Source: Dipylidium caninum (lineage: Eukaryota > Platyhelminthes > Cestoda > Cyclophyllidea > Dipylidiidae). Taken from it: a DNA stretch of 64,000 bases. The stretch is from the NCBI GenBank assembly GCA_017562135.1, contig QEYB01000290.1, forward strand, positions 620,001 through 684,000, read 5' to 3'. Below the pieces are notes generated by a model that saw nothing but the letters and a program-made list of their open reading frames with translations, was not told where the DNA came from and did no database searches. The position numbers and the translations under genes are program-made. Positions 25,501-36,984 of the stretch are shown in pieces; positions within the stretch are counted from its first letter, which is position 1, and each line of letters begins with the position of its first letter.

Positions 25501-27001
25501 TGCGTATTTTTTTTAAATACCTACTCCTCAACCCCCAAAATGTAGATCTCACGAAGACGGAGGCCGTAAGGTGGGCGGCGCCGGAATCCTGGATGCACTG
25601 CCGCAACTACGACATTCGCAGTGATGTTTGGTCCTTCGGGGTTGTCATCTTCGAGGTTCTCACATTTGGCACAACACCCTATAAAGGTTCTTTACTTCTT
25701 CTTTTACTACTTTTTTTTCGCTTTAAGTACGAAATTATCTTTGTTATCAGTAATTACATGCGTGTGAGATTTCTTAAAGTAGGAGAGAAGAGAGAGTCGA
25801 CAACTCACACAGATGGATTAATAGATGAACAAATTGTCTGCCGAGACTCAAGTTCCATTCTTAATCACTTGCCATTAGGAACAAGGCTATGTGTTGAGGA
25901 GGGGAAATACTTTATCCTCTTCTACTAACGCCGATCGGTATGATTACACTCACGTGTTAGAAGCCACCAACAAGAGGGGTGCCACACTTTTAAAAAGTAC
26001 ACCATAATCCCGCACCAAATTGTACTACCATTACAAACTGACCTTAGCAATAAAATACAAGCGGATAGAATTGAGCTTATCGTCTAATTTGGCTTTTGGG
26101 TCATCGTGTTTCCATCTACCTCTCCTCTTTTTCACTGAGAGAGGAATAGTCTGTTTTAGGGCATATAAGCCTTAAAACGGTGATTTTAAATCACCGGTTA
26201 TTTTTAGAAGAAATGGCGTAGCTAATGTCATTTCTGCCTGTCAATTTTATTATTTTCCTTCTCCCTAAATGTGCTTATGTTAATTAGTGAAACCCTCTGG
26301 AATAGGAGATTCCCTTCTTGAGACTAATGATCACCCTCATCTCGACAATGGGTCCTCTTTTAATTCAATCTACTAACAAAACTCCAATTTTTCGCTTGTT
26401 AATGCGATTTACAGTAAATGGTTCTTTACCGGCTGAGGTAGCAGGAGTTGGCAGTACAATGAGTGGCAAAGATTTCTGTCCACGTCAACATTAACCTGAT
26501 GCTGACCTGGGAGGAAATGGGAGAACTTAGACTTCCCAAGTGCCCATGTCTATTCTGAGGATAGGTATGATTAGCAAATGCTTCTGACATTAGGCCGAAG
26601 CTCTTCTTCAATAGGTTCCTATGATTAGAAAGTTGGTCGGCACACATATTTCAACTTGGGCGTCTTTCAGGACACTTTAGAGGCCATATCATTAGTGTCT
26701 ATAGAGTAATAAAGGTATCCTTCATGGATAGAGGTGGTCTTTTGAGTATAATTTTACCCAGATGTCTGTCTCTTTCCTCTTTTCAGAAATGAAGCCAACA
26801 GAGGTCGCAGAACGGGTGGAGGCGGGCTACCGACTGCCGAATCCAATCAGACTAGGGTATCGGTGCGATGATGTGTTATACGATACTATGGTTAGCTGTT
26901 TATGTGACGATTATACTGAGCGTCCCACATTTCGCGAGCTCTGGTTTATCTTCGAGGACTTTATTACAAAACACGACAGCGATTATGCAATGCTCGAGTG
27001 A
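16521..27001 (+). CDS. Src-architecture SH3-SH2-pseudokinase, six exons
   Basis: Exons: 16521-17025, 18716-18871, 20528-20943, 22487-22634, 25546-25686, 26787-27001. All phases agree, giving 526 residues, the usual Src-family length. The start ATG sits in a CACCATGG context. A basic N-terminus lacks the Met-Gly myristoylation signal. SH3 spans about 74-129 ([15 protein letters not shown]). SH2 runs from W140 to about 230 with the phosphotyrosine-binding arginine R165. The kinase fold runs from about 246 to 515. The beta3 lysine K284, N381, APE and SDVWSFGV motifs are kept. The catalytic loop reads H374-G-E instead of HRD, the metal motif is N394-F-G instead of DFG, the first loop glycine is Arg, and the activation loop has Ala in place of the autophosphorylation tyrosine. 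A tail tyrosine Y522 remains. Most likely a scaffold or regulator in tyrosine-kinase signalling. Introns are large, up to about 2.9 kb. Confidence 0.88.
17709..17891 (+). other. Protein-like open frame inside kinase intron 1
   Basis: A 60-codon frame without an ATG, bounded by stops, whose translation looks natural (contains [18 protein letters not shown] and later [12 protein letters not shown]). It lies in intron 1 of the SH3-SH2 gene, same strand, and is not in phase with a splice acceptor that would fit that gene. I do not recognise the family. It could be a fragment of a processed pseudogene or chance. Confidence 0.25.
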
Positions 27002-30000
27002 CTATCATTCTGGCATTGTGCAGTGGCATATAACCAACCACCAGCCACCTTATTTTTGACACATATTCCTTCTTCAATACAAAGAATCCTGAGTGCTTTC
27101 ACTATAATTGCGGCAAATTGACACTCGTGGTGTTGATTTGGATAGAGCCCTTAGAAGTCCTCATATTGAATTATTCACAAGATATTCACTAGAAAATGCG
27201 ATGAGTGCGTGTTAGTCAATAGCTAAACTGCAGGAGGTTTTCGCGAATGAGGTTTTTATTTTAGAGTCCGACAAGGTGAAGGTGGCACTGCACTTTCCCG
27301 GAAGATGTAATAATTTGCGACATCGTACGATAAAAATCAACCTGAGTTGGGAGGTATTAAGTGCATGGGAGAAGTGTAATAGTTTTTCCATCATTAGCGA
27401 TTGTGTTCCAGGTTAATCAGGTGTGTTGTCGACCTGAGAAGTAATATTAGCTACTTAAACATATCACCACTTTGACAAAAGGTTGGGTAACTGAATACAC
27501 GTGGGAGAGAAAGGTTGAACACGAGGCCAGGTGGCACGTTGGTGCCTGTGATTCCCTAACTAACTGCAGATTACAAAACATGTGCCGCATTAACGTACTT
27601 GAGATGGTCCGGAAGGTGGCGTCAACGAAGCGGTGATAGTAGCGGTTATTTGATGAAGTGGCATGATCGTTTGTGAAAGTTCTCTGATCCACTCTGTGGC
27701 TCGTTAATAGTTTATTGCATAATAAACGTTTTCGTGGCATACTTTTATTTAAATGGATGGGAAATAGAGTAAGTGAATGAAACTTGCCACAGTGGTTTTG
27801 GCATCTGTGCTGACAACTTGAAACATTTGTCTAACCTCTCAGAGGAGGGTTGAAAATACCTGACGCGTGCAAATACATCGCTGGGCGTTAGGTTCCAGAG
27901 AGAATCGACACTTCCTTGTTACTGCGCTCACTTTGGTCAGCTTTCGGGTGTAGGCAATCATCACTGATTTGGTAAATATCGCTCCGAATCAATTAAATGA
28001 TCTTGTGGATGCATGTTGGATTTACAAAAATGTAATTGTGTATATACTTTTGTGCGAGTCGAAGCAGATAAAACCAGAGGTTATCCATCACTTCAAATAA
28101 AGTGGGGCAGGGTAATGTATGAGCATCTTGCACTTTTAGATATCATATAACTATACTTGAAGGCGACAGAAGCCTCAAATTTGTGGTGATGGGATGGGAA
28201 AGGCTTGAGCTGCACTCACTCCTCATGTATTCATCCAATAAAAAATTTGAAGGGCCAAATGAATGCTAAGGGATTTGAAACAAAACAAACTAACCTATAG
28301 GTGGAGCTGCGAAACGTGGGGTTTAATGCTGACCTAGAGTAGTGTTGATCTAATTCTGAATGTTTGTTTACACAACTTTGGCAACCGCAAACAAGTAATG
28401 ACAGACCATGAACTCAGAGCATTCAAAGTCTCAAGTTTAAATCAAGATAAATAGTTTTGTAATGGAGCCTTGTGAGTTACGAAACGTCGACAAAAGCTGA
28501 TTTGAAATTATAGGGTTTGTCTCTCTCGCGTAAGTAGAGGTGAAACGAATCTGGCAGAACGATGATGATGAGGATTCGAGTAGACGCGAAGTAGGTGCAT
28601 ACAAGAGGTCATCGTATTCCATGTGGTTAAATGGCACTTAAATCATTATCATTAAAAAATTAGTGACCAAAATACCCGCTTAATCAAATACCAAGGCACA
28701 AATTGGGGCTGCTTAATGAGATAGTTCTATATACGCGCACTTGTTTATTTCCATTTTAAGAAAATATCGCATTTATTACTTTAATTGCTCTGACTTAACG
28801 ATGAGACGACCTTGGCAACTTTATCTCCACCGGGATATTAGTAGTGAATATCGTGTACTTGCGATGCTGCTGTTTCCGTTTAAAGTCTGAAGTAATTTTA
28901 TCACCGTTGTCATTTGTTAGCATGCTAACGAAATAATTTTGCGATTTTTCCCCTACACAATTTAATAATTGTTTACCTGTGGTTTTATTCTTGCATTCAA
29001 ATTCCTGTTGCATTTAAATTTTTCGTACTTTAAAATCTGACCCAAGATTTAAGCTGTTCATAGTGTTAGATAATATTACTTTGAGTACAGATACCGTTTT
29101 GTGCCTGAAGTGATGGACTCTTTGAGTTACTGTTTAGTAAATTTGTCGATCTGGGGCAATTTGTATCATGTTTTTCTGTCGGATTAACTTATCTTTTTTT
29201 CGCGTTTTCCTGAGTAACCTCCGCCTGGCTAAGTTCAGGTATGTTGAAGTAGGTTAAGCGAAGAAGTATAAAATATGCCACCTTACCAATCACCTGTTCA
29301 ACCTTGCTTTTCCCTGTAATATGCAATTCCTTAAAACTATTCGGTTGATCCCAGGTATTTGTCATCACATTTAGAAAATTACTTGAAAATATCTTTCATC
29401 AACAGTGATAATGATAGGAATTGCCAAACTATTATTTGTGGCAACTCCCGTGTCAAAATAAACAGGTTTCTTTACTACTTAACTGATGCGAACTAAAGAG
29501 TATGTGCGACGTAAGATAAATAAAAAATTTTGCTTTCTGATGTCCTGTTTTGTGGAAAATTAAAAATGTTTAATGAAGAATCCCAAAGTTTCAGATCTAT
29601 GAATAGCGTTTAGTACTCAGTTTGGACAAAATACTCTTCCCATTTGGTAAAGTGCCAACATTAGAGGAGTGATTTACCCTTAAATCACATCCATATCCTC
29701 ATGTACCATTCTATCTTTACATTGTCGTAACCCTTATTGTTAAATGTCTGTTTGACCACATGCCAGTAACAATGCTCAGAGAAGGACATCCGTAAGCGGG
29801 GCTAGACTGCTTGAGGCTGGTTAACTATAAAATCTCACCCTGTTAGAGTATGGACATTTCAGTGTCTAGTCGTGTCAAAGCTTTTCACAACACACCAACT
29901 TCTGTCGGTTAACTTTACACGAACGCGTCATCTTTACAACTTCGTATTAGGTTCATCATAGGCTGCGAGAGTTAATTCTTGTCTTAAGTATTCCACTTTT

Positions 30001-30547
30001 AGAGTGGTAATTCAAATAAGTTTTGTCACGCAATTTCGGATTATGAGTTTGTAAAGCAGACCTCAGGAATATCCGCTTTATTCTTGAGATGAGTGCTTCA
30101 GATCTCTCATGCAAGAGTCCGTAAATGCGCCAAACATGCTTGAAATCTACTGTAGGACCTTTCGGGTTAACTATGAGTCAATTTAGAGTGATGGAGGTTT
30201 CTGTTTGACGACAAAATTTCAATGCGAACTTAAGTGCGGCCTTATATAGTTTATTTTATGTCAACACTATCTCCTTAGTATATTGTTGCCAGCCCTCAGG
30301 CAAATCGGAGTTGATTCCTCCCATCACCATCGGTTTACAAGTGAAATTATAAACAAAATAGCTCAACCCAAGCAATGAGCTACAACTGCCGTCCTAACAT
30401 ATTACCTTATGCCACAAGATATGTGCATTTTTATGGCCCCCAACCACCAACGATTTGAATAGAAAAGTTAGAATTCCAGCAGGTGGAAATCACCTAAATC
30501 AAAAGCAAAGATAGACCTTACAATCTAAGTGTTCCACTTTTACTCGA
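27002..30547. other. Tail-to-tail intergenic region, no gene seen
   Basis: Lies between the 3' ends of the pseudokinase gene and the minus-strand single-exon gene. AT-rich, with no open frame having a recognisable domain. A minus-strand AATAAA lies at about 30248, a possible poly(A) signal for the gene ending at 30548. Confidence 0.45.
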
Positions 30548-32227
30548 TTAACGATTTAATTTATTCAGCTTGGGCGGTCGCGAGAGTAGCACTGTGGGTC
30601 TGTTGATAACGCCCAGGGCATCTGAATCACTTCGGAAGCTTCCTGACTCTGCTTGGCTATAACCAGAGTCATCATCATTGCCTTCTTCCTGGACTCTTCT
30701 GTCGCTACCAACATCAACCCCCTCAGTCCCATCTAATAGAGTTGAAGACGCGCGTTCTGTAGTCTCTCCCTGAAGAACCATTGCCAAACTCACTGGGTCC
30801 TGACTTGCCGTCTTTGTCAATGTCTTTGCAATGGTGTTATCCTCTGCTTCCGCCTCATCCTCACCACTTCCACTACCCGCCGTCTTTGGTGTAGCAATGC
30901 GAATTCGCTTACTGAATCTATCCACTGACTCACTTTTCAGATAATCCAACTTATTACCAAGGGACACGTCTAACGCAGGCAACTTCACATGAGCAATTGA
31001 CCTCAGTATTGTCATAATGGTGCTGATGCACGCTCGATTTTCAGCGTTGCGATCATTATAGCCCCGTAGCATCTCAATGTAGAGTTTAGAAGGTAATACC
31101 TCCCATTGCTCCGCACTATACAGCTCCGGTTTGTATACCCACGTCGCCAATTCTGCATCCTCCACCTTCGCGACAGCCGCATCTCTTAATGATGGCCTGT
31201 CTGAAACATTTTTCGTGGTAAGGATGGGTTTGGACACTCCCGTGGTAGGAGCTGGCTTTTCGGCAGCCTGTGTTTTCGATTTCTCAATACGTGGACAATG
31301 CTTTTTAGCAAATTCCTCTAGTTCAGCCATATTCTCGACTAGTGCCAGGAGAATTTTAAAGAGGAGTTTTCTGGTAAATTCCTTACGACGCAAGATACGA
31401 CACTGGAAGAAATGAATCAAGAAAGGATGTGGCACATTGTAGAGGAAATCCGCCAACGCGTAGTACACATATCCAATGAGACGAAATTTGGGCTCCTCAA
31501 ATTCATAATTCAAGCGAGGGAAGTGAAACTCGAGCGTTCGCGCCTTCGAAATTTCCATCTCCGCGTGAAAGTCCAATGCCTTACGCAAGTGTTCCACATG
31601 GCTCTCAGTTGGACCCATGGCGAGTGCCAGTGTTGTCACCAAGGCAGTGACAAGTGTCTCTCCTGTTTTGAATAGGGAGAAGTGGAACTTTCTTGCCAGG
31701 AAGGCGATCGTAAGACAAGTCTCTTCCACGACTAGAGGATTCTCCACATTCAGGCAATAGACAAGAGCATTGTGTAATTGGGTCGTGTGATGTTTGATCC
31801 ATTCGTCGAAGTCCCTAAACCGTCGTGGCGTATTAGCAAGTTCGCAGAGTTGTCGCAATGCCTCCACCCTCTTCACAGTCCCCACACGCTTAGTGACACC
31901 GATGGCGCCTTCGTCGATGAAGTCAGTGATGGCACTGATATTCGCCTCGACTACACTTACCGTCGAGACCTTTTTGTGTTTACTGACAAACTCACCGACG
32001 CTAGCCAACCTTCTGAGGAAGATTTCGAGCGGCAGACCCACCGCACAAGGCAAGAACTTCAATACGCAGTGCATCTGTGGCTGCTCCAAAGAATGCAAAA
32101 ACTCCGTAAAGTCATTTTTTGAGCATTTCATTGAAATTTGTTTTGCCTCTTGGATAATATCCAATGGGAATTGGAAATCGTGCAGATTGAGGTAATCAGC
32201 CATGACGGATAGAATGGAAAGTGCCAT
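30548..32227 (-). CDS. Single-exon helical protein, weakly HEAT/TOG-like, function unknown
   Basis: An uninterrupted frame of 559 codons beginning with ATG at 32227 (a second in-frame Met lies at 32203). Amino-acid composition and helix periodicity are those of a real protein. Residues about 110-220 contain a run of paired helices resembling HEAT or TOG repeats (VKRVEALRQL, then ENPLVVEETCLTIAFLARKF), similar in pattern to CLASP TOG domains; that resemblance is by eye only. The last 130 residues are acidic, Ser/Thr-rich and probably disordered, ending in a basic KLNKLNR tail. No transmembrane segment or signal peptide is seen. It begins 383 bases downstream of the XYLT stop on the same strand, so co-transcription is conceivable. 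No clear acceptor for an upstream exon was found. A microtubule role would be a guess. Confidence 0.72.
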   Translation of the reverse strand: MALSILSVMADYLNLHDFQFPLDIIQEAKQISMKCSKNDFTEFLHSLEQPQMHCVLKFLPCAVGLPLEIFLRRLASVGEFVSKHKKVSTVSVVEANISAITDFIDEGAIGVTKRVGTVKRVEALRQLCELANTPRRFRDFDEWIKHHTTQLHNALVYCLNVENPLVVEETCLTIAFLARKFHFSLFKTGETLVTALVTTLALAMGPTESHVEHLRKALDFHAEMEISKARTLEFHFPRLNYEFEEPKFRLIGYVYYALADFLYNVPHPFLIHFFQCRILRRKEFTRKLLFKILLALVENMAELEEFAKKHCPRIEKSKTQAAEKPAPTTGVSKPILTTKNVSDRPSLRDAAVAKVEDAELATWVYKPELYSAEQWEVLPSKLYIEMLRGYNDRNAENRACISTIMTILRSIAHVKLPALDVSLGNKLDYLKSESVDRFSKRIRIATPKTAGSGSGEDEAEAEDNTIAKTLTKTASQDPVSLAMVLQGETTERASSTLLDGTEGVDVGSDRRVQEEGNDDDSGYSQAESGSFRSDSDALGVINRPTVLLSRPPKLNKLNR

Positions 32228-32610
32228 CAGCACGTGGGAAAAAGCATCCCACTCCTTGAACAAAAATCGATGAGGAGACCGGTTTCGCCGAAGCGACCTT
32301 CAGTCTGTCCCCTCGGGATAAGAATAAATACTATCATAAAGTGGTGATTTAAAGAATGGACTTAAAATTTCATTTTTAGAGTGTGCACGCAAAACACTCG
32401 TGATCCCTAAACCAAAACACACGTTCACAGGACCTGTCATTTGATGCGCTTAAACAGTAATGTCGTAACCAGGGTAGAGGAGAAAACAATCACTTTAGAA
32501 ATGGATTGTACAACTTTTATAGCGTTGGAATAGGGAAGAAGGCAAGTACGTACAAAAGGCCGTCAATAACCACATCTGAAGATCAATTAAATGAGATAAA
32601 AATTCAAATA

Positions 32611-35600
32611 TTAAATTGCAATATCTAAAAGATCTGCATTCAGATCATCGAGTCGCAGGAGTCCTGTAGCGGCATCATACTGTCCAAGAGTGGATTTACT
32701 ATCGACTCTAAAAGAACTCCATAACTTAGCAGTGCATGGCGTTCCCAGACAAGAGCCGCAGATGTCGGACACTTTCCAGATATCGCCACCAGTGGAGTTT
32801 GTAGAGAAATTCACCCATTTGTCCTCCACAGCGATCTTCCACATACCGTCGTTCACCTTCCCTCGGGCGCATTGGAGTAAGTCGAGTTCGAAAAAAGACG
32901 CACGAAAGCCTGGTAAACCGGGATATGGCGCGTCTTTAGGACCACGCGACACAACGAAGCTGCAGGCAAGTGATTCGGTTTCAGGCTCGAAGACACGAAC
33001 TTTTAAGGACGTAGCATTCCCTTGGCTATCGCGCCAAATTACAAGAAGCGTTAAGGAAGTAACGTCTCGCAAGGAGGGCGTGAATCTATGGTAGTTACGG
33101 AAGACCAGCTCTTTTGCGTCAAAAGCGAATCCGGGCTATTGAAAGAAGAAGATAGCAGAGGGTAGAAGCAATCAAATTACCACCTATGTTAGCAAAACAA
33201 TGCTACGTTACCTCAAAGTAAAGAACCTCAGAAGAGTTCAGGGTCTCTGGCGGTTGGGGCGATATCCAAGCGTGTGTGGGGAAATGTTGGGGCCGGAAAA
33301 GCACCTCCACAGAAGATAAACGGATTACCAAATCAGGGGCATGGAGCGGACGTAACGGAAGACTTGAGCCGAGGACTGCACTGGACAGAAAGCCTTCACG
33401 ATCTAGCTGAGCACCAATTTGTGTGTAGTTTATTTCACCGAGTGTTCGAGTGGAATTAAATAGAGCAAAAAGATCCACTGGAAGCGATAAAAGTCTTGCG
33501 GAACCCGAAGTTGGAACGACGCTATGCAAGTCTGTTCGAAAGAAACTCATTACCATCAACTTCCGTACACATTGAATAAGGTTGCAGCTTAAATTTTTGG
33601 AGAAATTTACTACGTTGGTAAAATGAATGAGTGGGGGAAGTGATCGCGGACCATAAAAATAATGTCATTTCTCTAAGGTAACGAAGACGTAACAGATCAC
33701 CAAATCACAACAACAACGCAACCGAATTACATCACCAGTGGTGTTTGCCTACTCTACGTTCCACTGATCTCCAAGCCTGCATACATTTTGCGTGTCTAAT
33801 GGTGAAATATTGAAAGAGTCGTAGCCATTCTCCCAACCAGCGAATTATATCTGATTTGATTGGCACATAACGCATTGTGCTAGAGTTAAAGTGTTGGAAA
33901 ACTTTGTGTATTAGGAAGTAAGGATGATGGAATTTAAGCAGGCATGAGGAAACAGATTAATGATTGTCGAATTCTAAATAGAAGCAGGAAATTACACAAA
34001 CTAAGTGACACTACAAGAATTATGGCTTCAGGACCAATTACTAGCCAAGATTTCAAAGGACTCTCAGTTCGTAAAATATACTGAAAAATTACGTTATCGC
34101 TCACCGTGGCATAAAGTACAATTTACTTGGATGGAATTGATCGTTTCGCAAACCATCTTGATCAAATAATTTATTCCATTTAGCAGATGTGCCTGTGCTC
34201 TCGTTGCATCAAACTCCGAGGAAAAGATTGACTCGAGATAGAGTTCCAAGTTCTCCGCAGCCGGCAAATTTCGTCCCAATATTCGTCGTTCCATGTAATT
34301 TATCATAGCAACATCAATTGTGGAGTCAAATTTTCGGGCAAAAGATGAAATCTCGGCCACATTTAGTGCTTCATGGAGACGGAGCAGGGCTTTTGGACCA
34401 GAAAAGACAGAAGGCGAGCAACCGCACCAATCAGCCACACTGGTCTTCTTACAACTACATCCCTGTGGACGTTGCCAATTTGTCAACCGTAGATTCGCAT
34501 TGATAACCCTCTCACAAAAGCGTGAATTATGAGCAAGGGTGTGGAAAAAACTCTCCACAGGAAGAATAACATTCTGAAACCATATTCGCAGACCTCGCAC
34601 AAGATCGTCATTACCCAAGGCAGCATAAAGAGCAAAATCGCGAGGAAGCACCAACCAATCAGAGCCTCCATGAATGACTATCCCATCCACTGGGTGACGT
34701 ACACCAACTCGCCACACGTAATTTCCGCATTGCATGAAGGCGTATTGCAGACCCTCAGAGTAGATGTATCTAAAGATCAATCCTTAAGCGGAAAAATTGT
34801 TAAAACCTACTTAAATGTCTCTTCGGCTGTATCTTTCACAAATATACGTCCACGATGAGAGTCAAGCAAGTGTACCAGTGTATTGATAGGCCTATACGCA
34901 AATCCCAATGTCGAATACAATAGCTTACATCACCGGAAGATCGGTTTCACTAAGATTGACCAAAAAATCCCACTTCCAATGAGAAAAGTTGTGGAAAAGA
35001 TCTCTAACTATGAAGAGCATAAGATCGAGCAACCTTGGCGCACCCCATACCACATTTTGACGATTGGGAGTCAAATGAACATTGTTAGGAAAAAGCCGAG
35101 CTAAGCGTTGACACCGGGAGTAAAGATACTCGCTTTTCTGAAAAAAAATTATGTGTTTATGGAGTAGAAGGCGTTGCTATGGAGTCGACAACTGCATGTG
35201 GAAGCACATACCGTATCAACGTGAATATAAAAGTAGTTTGAGGTATGATAGAGGAGGCGGAACATTCTTTGGACTTGTCGCCAACTTCTGCCCGTGAGTA
35301 CAAGTACGTAGACGATTTTCACACCATAAAAATCCTCGTTAAAAATGGAAGACCAGCGATCCAAGGGTACGGAAGGATGAACAGTGGCTGAATTAAATGA
35401 AAATAGCAGGAATATTAGCTGCAATCATATTTATACGTCTTAAACTAAATGCTATACACTTGACTGCACACTTTATTGTTGCCTTAACATTACCAAAATT
35501 TTTCGCGACGCGGTTACTATTGCATTACAAGATCCGGTTACCGACTAAAACAGATCGCAGACTCGTTTTAAATGAACTTAGAATTCTGTAACAAGCTCAT

Positions 35601-36984
35601 AAACAATGAATTTCATCTTTTTGTCTCCAATTAGACTTCGAAGCTGGTTTTTCCCATCATCTCCAACAATCCAGCTGCAAGGGTCAATAAAAAAGGAAGT
35701 ATTTACTGAAGTTTAAAGAGAATTTAGGTTACTAAAGAAAAAAGATTGCTTGACTCCAATGCCAAAATTGCCTTATTAAATATTAGTCAAAAAAGAAAAC
35801 ATAAGAAATAATTTCCGTAAGAAGGAAAATACACCAGAAGAGTTAATTTGTACTATCTATTTATCGGAAATGAGGGTAAATTTGTCAGCCCAACAAATGG
35901 TGAATATGAAAAAAAAAGATTGAAAATGACGAAACTTAAGAAAGCAACGGTGAAGGCAGGCTTGAAGAATAATTTTTTATTAAATCGCAAGCGACAACAT
36001 ACGAAACAAACTACGAGATACTTTCGAATGTCATTTTCGGTATCCAAAAACTTGTGTATGAAATTTGTTTCAGGGAACTATCAAATGTAAAAAGTTACTC
36101 CTTTATCTGGATACCACTAAAACACGAGCCCTCGACATCCACACTAAGAAATTTTCCGGAAAGTACTAATAGAGCCTGAGAGAAAGTTGTGGAAGAGTCT
36201 TTTTAGACAGAATGGAGGATGGGGTACTGAATGAAACTATGAAAATTGATTTAAAGCCTACCAAAAGCGGGAGAAGACGACAAAGAGTCAGTAACACCAG
36301 TGGCAAAAATTTCGATAGCAGTTTTGCTCCCACAAGCAGTGGATAGCGGGTCACCGGGGCAGGTGGCAGTACCGCAGCCCACAGAAGGTGCCATAAAAAT
36401 AGGCAATTTTCGGTCACAATAACAAAGGGAACTCTCCGCTAAGCCTGCGAACGTCAGACCAGCCCACCGGCAAGTGGTCACGCAAAAGCTAGGAGAATTG
36501 CGCAGTGTTTCATTATAAAACACAAGTCGAAGTGGAGGTTGCGTTTGCTCGTAATAGAAACAACCTATGTAACGAGGGTCTTCATTTAAACCGACTACGG
36601 AGAGAAAGAGAATGCATGTAAGTTGGAGAAATGAGTAACACGATAAAGAAACACCAAATAAGTTGAACAACGAAATCACAAACCCAATTTGTGGCAATAG
36701 TTAGGAAGGCGCAAAGATTTAAGTAAACTGCCGTCCTTGATTAGTTCTGCGACAAGATTTGAGCAGTCTTTATGAGAGAAGGTGCTTAAATTCCTATAGT
36801 CCGTTAAATTAGTCCATATGATGGCGCCCGGATTCCAAACCTTGCGGGTCTACAAGAGAGTATTAGAAAGCAAAAGGAGAAGACGACTTACCCACAAAAG
36901 GTAAAAAAAACAAAGGGTAGACAGAAGAAAGAAGAGTGGATACCGGGAATGTAAGAACCGGCGCCGAAGGCGATTATAAACCAT
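32611..36984 (-). CDS. XYLT: Peptide O-xylosyltransferase with WSC domain, nine exons
   Basis: Golgi enzyme that transfers xylose from UDP-xylose to serine of proteoglycan core proteins, the first step of heparan and chondroitin sulfate synthesis. Exons: 36892-36984, 36684-36849, 36262-36594, 35212-35387, 34929-35137, 34811-34891, 34105-34769, 33212-33609, 32611-33135. Phases agree, totalling 881 residues. Exon 1 encodes a short basic tail and a membrane anchor (about 16-31), a type II topology. A cysteine-rich WSC domain follows (from about 93, YIGCF), as in invertebrate xylosyltransferases. The GT14 domain shows YIHVD, WDFLVNLSETD, VWRVG, HGGSDW, NDDLV, PVESFFHT, TNWQRP.GC and VADWCGCSP. 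Exons 8-9 form the Xylo_C domain (FDAKE, C-terminal WSSF). The DWD motif of vertebrate enzymes reads AFD. Introns of 42, 37 and 41 bases are extremely short. Neighbour BPNT1 diverges from it. Confidence 0.93.

Noticed and set aside
31412..32195. Plus-strand frames opposite the single-exon gene
   Set aside because: Shadows of the long minus-strand frame; low complexity of codons and no domain.
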